Of a stretch of 8,795 nucleotides of DNA, positions 5,670 through 8,795 are shown piece by piece. Origin of the DNA: Methanosarcinales archaeon. Lineage in GTDB: Archaea; Halobacteriota; Methanosarcinia; Methanosarcinales; Methanocomedenaceae. Under the pieces are notes generated by a model. It made no database searches. It saw only the letters and a list, made by a program, of their open reading frames with translations, and was not told where the DNA came from. The DNA is taken from positions 1-8,795 of the forward strand of contig DUIM01000121.1 of NCBI GenBank assembly GCA_013330355.1. Direction: 5' to 3'. Positions within the stretch are counted from its first letter, which is position 1; every line of letters begins with the position of its first letter. A program made the translations under genes and the position numbers.

Positions 5670-6797
5670 ATGAGTCCGGCACCCAAACCCCTTGAACCCT
5701 TGATCATGCACCCCAGACCCAGTTCCATTGTGGCAGCAATGTATACCCTGCGCGACCTTGACGTGGACGTGGTAATACTGCACGGCCCGGCAGGGTGTAG
5801 TTTCAAACATGCCAGGCTACTTGAAGAGGACGGCCTGCGTGTGGTCACCACTGCACTGGACGAGTCAGGTTTCGTGTTCGGCGGCCATGATGAACTGGTA
5901 AATATACTCAAGAAGGTTATCGAGATGTTCAACCCGGAAAGTATAGGCATTGTAGGTACCTGCGCCAGTATGATCATAGGCGAAGAACTGCATGAGGCAG
6001 TTTTGGAAGTAAATCCCGATGTCCCTGTGATAGAAGTGGAAGTGCACGCCGGGTACCGTGAGAATACCAAAGGCGTGATCATTGCACTGGAATCGGCACT
6101 GGCTGCAGGGATTCTCAGCGAGGAAGAGTTCGAACGGCAGAAAGTACTCCTGAATGAGGCCACCGAAGTAGAGAAACGCCACGGTGCAGCCAGCAAGGAA
6201 TACCTTGAACCCAGCCGCGGCGATACCAAATATGCTGTGGCAAAGCGCATCATACAATTATTAAAGGAGGACAAGAAGTGCATCACCATCCTGAATGCCA
6301 AGAAGGAGACCGGGTATATGTTCGCAGATATCAATGCAGCAGTGAACCAGGTGGCAAAAGACCTGGGCTCGGATTCTGTGATAGTCAATATGGCCAACCT
6401 GGATGATACCCTGGGACTGGACAGGGTCAGGGCCCATGCCCGCAACATTGCCCGCGACCTGAGAGGTATGGGTGTGGAAGTGCATGAGATCATTGGCGGG
6501 CTGGATGAATACCCGGTAACCGGGGAAACTGTCAGCAAACTGATTGCCGAAAAATACCCTGGATTTGATTTTGCCGTGATAACGGGCGTACCCCATGCCA
6601 TACCCATGGATAATCTTGAGGGAATGGAGATCTTCTCTGTAACCAACGGGCCCAGGCAGGTACTGCCACTCAAGGAAATGGGGCATGACCATGTGATGGT
6701 GGAGATCGACCTGCACCCAAAGACCCTGGGCGTCAGTAATATTGTGGAATCCGAGTTCGGGGCTACCTTACGTGAACTGGCACGGGAGGAAATGTAA
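5670..6797 (+). CDS. cfbD: Ni-sirohydrochlorin a,c-diamide reductive cyclase, catalytic subunit CfbD
   Basis: CfbD is the NifD-like component of the F430 reductive cyclase. With CfbC it performs the multi-electron reduction and lactam ring formation that converts Ni-sirohydrochlorin a,c-diamide to 15,17(3)-seco-F430-17(3)-acid. The protein has 375 residues, shorter than nitrogenase Nif[19 protein letters not shown] (38-55, C43) and [14 protein letters not shown] (93-106, C98) hold the two cysteines typical of the subunit-bridging [4Fe-4S] cluster. [16 protein letters not shown] (119-134) matches the nitrogenase-like substrate-pocket region. A NifK-like partner is missing, as expected because CfbD works as a homodimer. 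The stop codon TAA abuts the cfbC start, so the two subunits are made together. Confidence 0.95.
   Translation: MSPAPKPLEPLIMHPRPSSIVAAMYTLRDLDVDVVILHGPAGCSFKHARLLEEDGLRVVTTALDESGFVFGGHDELVNILKKVIEMFNPESIGIVGTCASMIIGEELHEAVLEVNPDVPVIEVEVHAGYRENTKGVIIALESALAAGILSEEEFERQKVLLNEATEVEKRHGAASKEYLEPSRGDTKYAVAKRIIQLLKEDKKCITILNAKKETGYMFADINAAVNQVAKDLGSDSVIVNMANLDDTLGLDRVRAHARNIARDLRGMGVEVHEIIGGLDEYPVTGETVSKLIAEKYPGFDFAVITGVPHAIPMDNLEGMEIFSVTNGPRQVLPLKEMGHDHVMVEIDLHPKTLGVSNIVESEFGATLRELAREEM
6784..6790 (+). promoter_or_regulatory. Ribosome binding site and GTG start of cfbC inside cfbD
   Basis: GGGAGGA lies in the last codons of cfbD, seven bases before GTG 6798. The cfbD TAA (6795-6797) is directly followed by this GTG with zero spacing. 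The arrangement implies terminating ribosomes restart on cfbC, which would balance the two subunits. Confidence 0.65.
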
Positions 6798-7583
6798 GTG
6801 AAACAGATTGCCATTTACGGTAAAGGCGGTATCGGGAAGAGCAGTACAGCATCCAATGTGGCTGCGGCATGTGCAGATGAGGGATATAGTGTCACCATCA
6901 TAGGCTGCGACCCGAAGAGCGATTCGTCCATCACACTGCTCGGGGGACATCGCATCCCCACAGTTATGGAACTGATGCAGCAGCGTGTTGAGATCACTGA
7001 AAAGGATGTGGTATTTGAGGGTTACAAAGGTGTCAGGTGTGTGGAAGTGGGTGGTCCCGAGCCAGGTATCGGCTGTGCAGGCAGGGGCATAATCGTGGCC
7101 ATCAAGATGCTGCAGAAGATTTCCACTGTTATGCAGGACTGTGACCTGATCATCTATGACGTGCCAGGGGATATTGTGTGCGGCGGGTTTGCAGCACCGA
7201 TCCGCAAGGGGCTGGTGAATGATACATATGTGCTCACTTCCGGAGAATACATGCCACTGTATGCGGCCAATAATATCTGCAAGGGTTTTGCCAGGCTGGG
7301 CAACCACTTAAACGGTGTGATCTGCAACAGTCGCAATGCAGATAACGAGGAGGCTATTGTGAGTGCCTTTGCAAGGGAACTGGGCAGCGATCTACTGGCC
7401 TTCATCCCGAAGGATCCTATTGTCCAGACCTGTGAGCGGGCAGGGTTCTCTGTTATCGAAAAAGAGCCGGATAGTGATATCGCCAAAGTATACCGCAAAC
7501 TTGCCCGTAGCATCATGGAGCGCGACTCGGCCTGTGACCCTAAGCCGCTGACAGATGCCAGGCTGCGGGAGTTGACTGGGTAA
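6798..7583 (+). CDS. cfbC: Ni-sirohydrochlorin a,c-diamide reductive cyclase reductase subunit CfbC (NifH-like)
   Basis: CfbC is the ATP-dependent electron donor to CfbD, homologous to nitrogenase iron protein NifH and chlorophyll-type reductase L subunits. The protein has 261 residues. The P-loop is [14 protein letters not shown] (7-20), followed by switch-type CDPKSDSS (37-44). C93 in PGIGCAGRG and C128 in [12 protein letters not shown] are the two ligands per monomer of the [4Fe-4S] cluster bridging the dimer. The GTG start is fixed by the abutting cfbD stop and by [11 protein letters not shown], the usual family opening. It is NifH-like, but the absence of nifD, nifK and any nif accessory gene and the surrounding cfb genes rule out nitrogen fixation as the likely role. 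It is the last gene of the operon. Confidence 0.95.
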   Translation: MKQIAIYGKGGIGKSSTASNVAAACADEGYSVTIIGCDPKSDSSITLLGGHRIPTVMELMQQRVEITEKDVVFEGYKGVRCVEVGGPEPGIGCAGRGIIVAIKMLQKISTVMQDCDLIIYDVPGDIVCGGFAAPIRKGLVNDTYVLTSGEYMPLYAANNICKGFARLGNHLNGVICNSRNADNEEAIVSAFARELGSDLLAFIPKDPIVQTCERAGFSVIEKEPDSDIAKVYRKLARSIMERDSACDPKPLTDARLRELTG

Positions 7584-7607
7584 TGGCATGAAAATCTATC
7601 ATCTGTA

Positions 7608-7650
7608 GTAACCGGTATAATCCGCACAAATTGTAACCGACCCGCACAGC
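7608..7650. repeat. Short imperfect direct repeat downstream of cfbC
   Basis: GTAACCG followed by CCGCACA occurs twice, at 7608-7628 and 7633-7648, with slightly different inner spacing. A T-rich run (7650-7657) follows it on the plus strand and could end the operon transcript. The function is unknown and the match short. Confidence 0.3.
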
Positions 7651-7671
7651 TTTTATTTCACAACCCAAGCA

Positions 7672-7812
7672 TCAAGCCCCATTCAGCGTGAACTCCTCCA
7701 CCCACTCGAACCCGAACTCATCCATATAATCGCAGCACGCCTGTTCGAACTCCCTGCGCCTCTGCCTGAGCTTATCGTGCCTGTCATCCACTGGCTTATT
7801 CTCATCTGGCAT
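7672..7812 (-). CDS. Possible 46-residue charged small protein
   Basis: From ATG 7812 to TGA 7672 the minus strand encodes a 46-residue peptide starting MPDENKPVDDRHDKLRQRRR. It is strongly charged and probably helical at its start. It continues with CCDYMDEFGFEWVEEF (26-41), which contains an adjacent Cys pair and an aromatic-acidic patch. Third codon positions are strongly G/C-biased, like the cfb genes and unlike the surrounding AT-rich DNA, which favours real coding. The ribosome binding site is poor (only GGGAT upstream). It is not a recognised family. It could be a genuine small protein or the surviving tail of a lost gene; the frame opens at TAA near 7850 with no earlier ATG. Confidence 0.45.
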   Translation of the reverse strand: MPDENKPVDDRHDKLRQRRREFEQACCDYMDEFGFEWVEEFTLNGA

Positions 7813-7961
7813 AATAGATGTTTTATCCCAGCCAGTAGATAAGATTTATTGAACCCATGGACTGCCAGGAAATAAGTTGGTAAATTTAACCGCAGATTTG
7901 TGTAGATATACAGCATATGCGCAAATATGAATTGTATTTTGCTGAATAACAATCAATAAAC

Positions 7962-8588
7962 TTATTGTGATATGGGTGGAAACTTTTTGATTATATCACT
8001 TTCATTGTAACCGCCATATAGGTCTATGTCAACTGTTTCTCTTCCTTTGCCATAATTTGACATCATTTGAGCATTTTGATATATTGAAATATATTTGTAA
8101 CCTTCATAATCAGGGGATTGTTTTATATCTTGTAATGTGTATATTTCATCTGTCTGTGGTTCTACCAGAATAAATTTTTCATCTATAATACAATAGTTCA
8201 TTGCGTGATAGTATCGTGTTCCTATTCCTACTCCCATCGTATCTCTAATTGATATTGCTCCCATATCAATGTCGTATTCTTTTGCGTTTTGAGCCAGGTC
8301 TCTTGAAAAGCCGCTGCATGTATAGTAATCAAGACTCCTGTATGGATCATTGTTAAAACTCTCGTTATTTACTTTATCCACTTTTAAGAAATCAATTAGT
8401 TGTTGCATTTCCAGTGAATATTGTGGTTCTGGTGTATATTCTGTGTTATTTGTATTTTCGGTGTTGTGTATGGATCTGGTAGTACGTGTAATTTCAAGTT
8501 CTTGTGGATAATCTTCTCCGATACAACCGGTTCCAGGAAGAATCAATAATATGCAGAATATCTGTATTATCACTATTTTTATTTCCAT
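7962..8588 (-). CDS. Predicted lipoprotein with transglutaminase/papain-like Cys-His core
   Basis: The protein has 208 residues. The N-terminus has a hydrophobic stretch ending in a lipobox-like LPGTGC (C22), so it is probably anchored outside the membrane. A Thr/Asn-rich linker (33-57) follows, then a globular domain. Within it, YYTCSGFSRDLAQNAKEYD (88-106, C91), YYHAMNYCII (126-135, H128) and LVEPQTDE (141-148, E143 or D147) are spaced like the Cys, His and acid of archaeal transglutaminase-like cysteine enzymes. The enzymatic role is inferred from this pattern alone. The gene is distinctly AT-rich with A/T-ending codons compared with the cfb operon, suggesting separate origin or low expression. 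It lies 49 bases downstream of a methyltransferase gene end but has its own TATA-like element. No ribosome binding site is visible, so its transcript may be leaderless or nearly so. Confidence 0.7.
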   Translation of the reverse strand: MEIKIVIIQIFCILLILPGTGCIGEDYPQELEITRTTRSIHNTENTNNTEYTPEPQYSLEMQQLIDFLKVDKVNNESFNNDPYRSLDYYTCSGFSRDLAQNAKEYDIDMGAISIRDTMGVGIGTRYYHAMNYCIIDEKFILVEPQTDEIYTLQDIKQSPDYEGYKYISIYQNAQMMSNYGKGRETVDIDLYGGYNESDIIKKFPPISQ

Positions 8589-8618
8589 AATATTACTGCC
8601 TGAAATTATTATTGTGAT

Positions 8619-8634
8619 GGGTTCGGTGATTTTA
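8619..8634 (-). promoter_or_regulatory. TATA-like element of the lipoprotein gene
   Basis: The minus strand reads AAATATAAAATC about 35-45 bases upstream of ATG 8588, directly after the stop codon of the methyltransferase gene. Transcription would start very close to the ATG, which fits the missing ribosome binding site. Confidence 0.45.
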
Positions 8635-8637
8635 TAT

Positions 8638-8795
8638 TTATTTTTTTAAAACCACTGCCCTGCTTAAAATCATCCCTGGTCTTTTTACCTGACTAAATCC
8701 TATGGCTTCTGCCCGGTTCACAGTTTCTTCAAATGACTTCTTTGAAACATGGAAAGCCGGCTCCACTATAAAAAAAGTTCCATCAGGTTTTAGTA
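8638..8795 (-). CDS. C-terminal end of a probable class I SAM-dependent methyltransferase (partial)
   Basis: Only the last 51 residues are in the window, ending at TAA 8638-8640; the rest lies beyond the right edge. The fragment reads LKPDGTFFIVEPAFHVSKK, the LKPGGxFxxxEP signature typical after the catalytic core of small-molecule class I methyltransferases. It is followed by a FEETVNRAEAIGF helix and a final RPGMILSRAVVLKK strand. This order (strand 6 edge, helix, last hairpin) matches the end of that fold. The substrate cannot be read from this part. It is on the same strand as the lipoprotein gene, 49 bases apart; a TATA-like element between them argues for separate transcripts. Confidence 0.75.
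   Translation of the reverse strand, partial: LKPDGTFFIVEPAFHVSKKSFEETVNRAEAIGFSQVKRPGMILSRAVVLKK

Larger units (their letters stand above)
7584..7961. other. Intergenic region between cfbC and the lipoprotein gene
   Basis: The region contains a short direct repeat and T-rich run (7608-7657), a likely 46-residue minus-strand ORF (7672-7812) and about 150 AT-rich bases (7813-7961) where nothing is recognised. Composition changes here from the GC-richer operon to the AT-rich lipoprotein gene. Confidence 0.6.

Noticed and set aside
5627..6814. A 395-codon open frame on the minus strand opposite cfbD
   Set aside because: It is Ser/Arg/Thr-rich with no family resemblance and lies exactly opposite a clearly homologous gene; it is a shadow of cfbD codon bias.
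6798..7583. NifH-like gene as evidence of nitrogen fixation
   Set aside because: No nifD, nifK, nifE, nifN or regulatory nif genes are present. The partner is CfbD and the operon also encodes CfbA and CfbE, so F430 synthesis explains it.
7683..7952. An 89-codon minus-strand frame overlapping the small protein
   Set aside because: Its end is a Ser/Arg/Gly-rich off-frame reading of the 46-codon ORF and its start is a translation of AT-rich DNA; the other frame has better coding bias.

Overview
The window comes from a methane-metabolising archaeon. The decisive evidence is an intact run of four coenzyme F430 biosynthesis genes (cfbA, cfbE, cfbD, cfbC), since F430 is the nickel cofactor of methyl-coenzyme M reductase. 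Archaeal TATA-like elements, GGAGGT-type ribosome binding sites and a signal-peptide protein with archaeal surface-protein features fit a member of the Methanosarcinales or a related methanogen/ANME lineage. The sequence alone does not fix the genus.

Layout. Positions 1-1624 (minus strand) hold the first 541 residues of an exported protein that runs off the left edge: signal peptide, two CbiX-type chelatase lobes, an FmdE-like domain and the start of a C-terminal surface-type segment. Positions 1782-2747 hold two minus-strand ORFs: a complete IscA/HesB-type iron-sulfur carrier (2433-2747) and a smaller chimeric ORF (1782-2087). The chimera joins the CbiX gene's signal peptide to the C-terminal half of the IscA gene and was produced by a tandem duplication spanning about 1522-2618. 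A Cas4-like protein with four cluster-type cysteines (2904-3692, minus) is divergent from the F430 operon. The operon (3878-7583, plus) is tightly packed. A 378-base gap then contains a likely 46-residue small protein (minus). It is followed by an AT-rich lipoprotein gene with a Cys-His thiol-enzyme-like core (7962-8588, minus) and the C-terminal 51 residues of a probable SAM-dependent methyltransferase (8638-8795, minus, cut by the window edge).

How the genes fit together. CfbA inserts Ni into sirohydrochlorin. CfbC and CfbD form the nitrogenase-like reductase/cyclase that makes seco-F430 from the a,c-diamide. CfbE, a Mur-ligase-like ATP-dependent enzyme, closes the last ring. The amidase-type step (CfbB) is not encoded here. 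Upstream lie an exported chelatase-like protein, an A-type Fe-S carrier and a Cas4-like probable Fe-S protein, so metal, tetrapyrrole and cluster chemistry recurs across the left half; whether they act together is inference. The most unusual items are the exported CbiX-FmdE fusion and the duplication-born signal peptide-IscA chimera.
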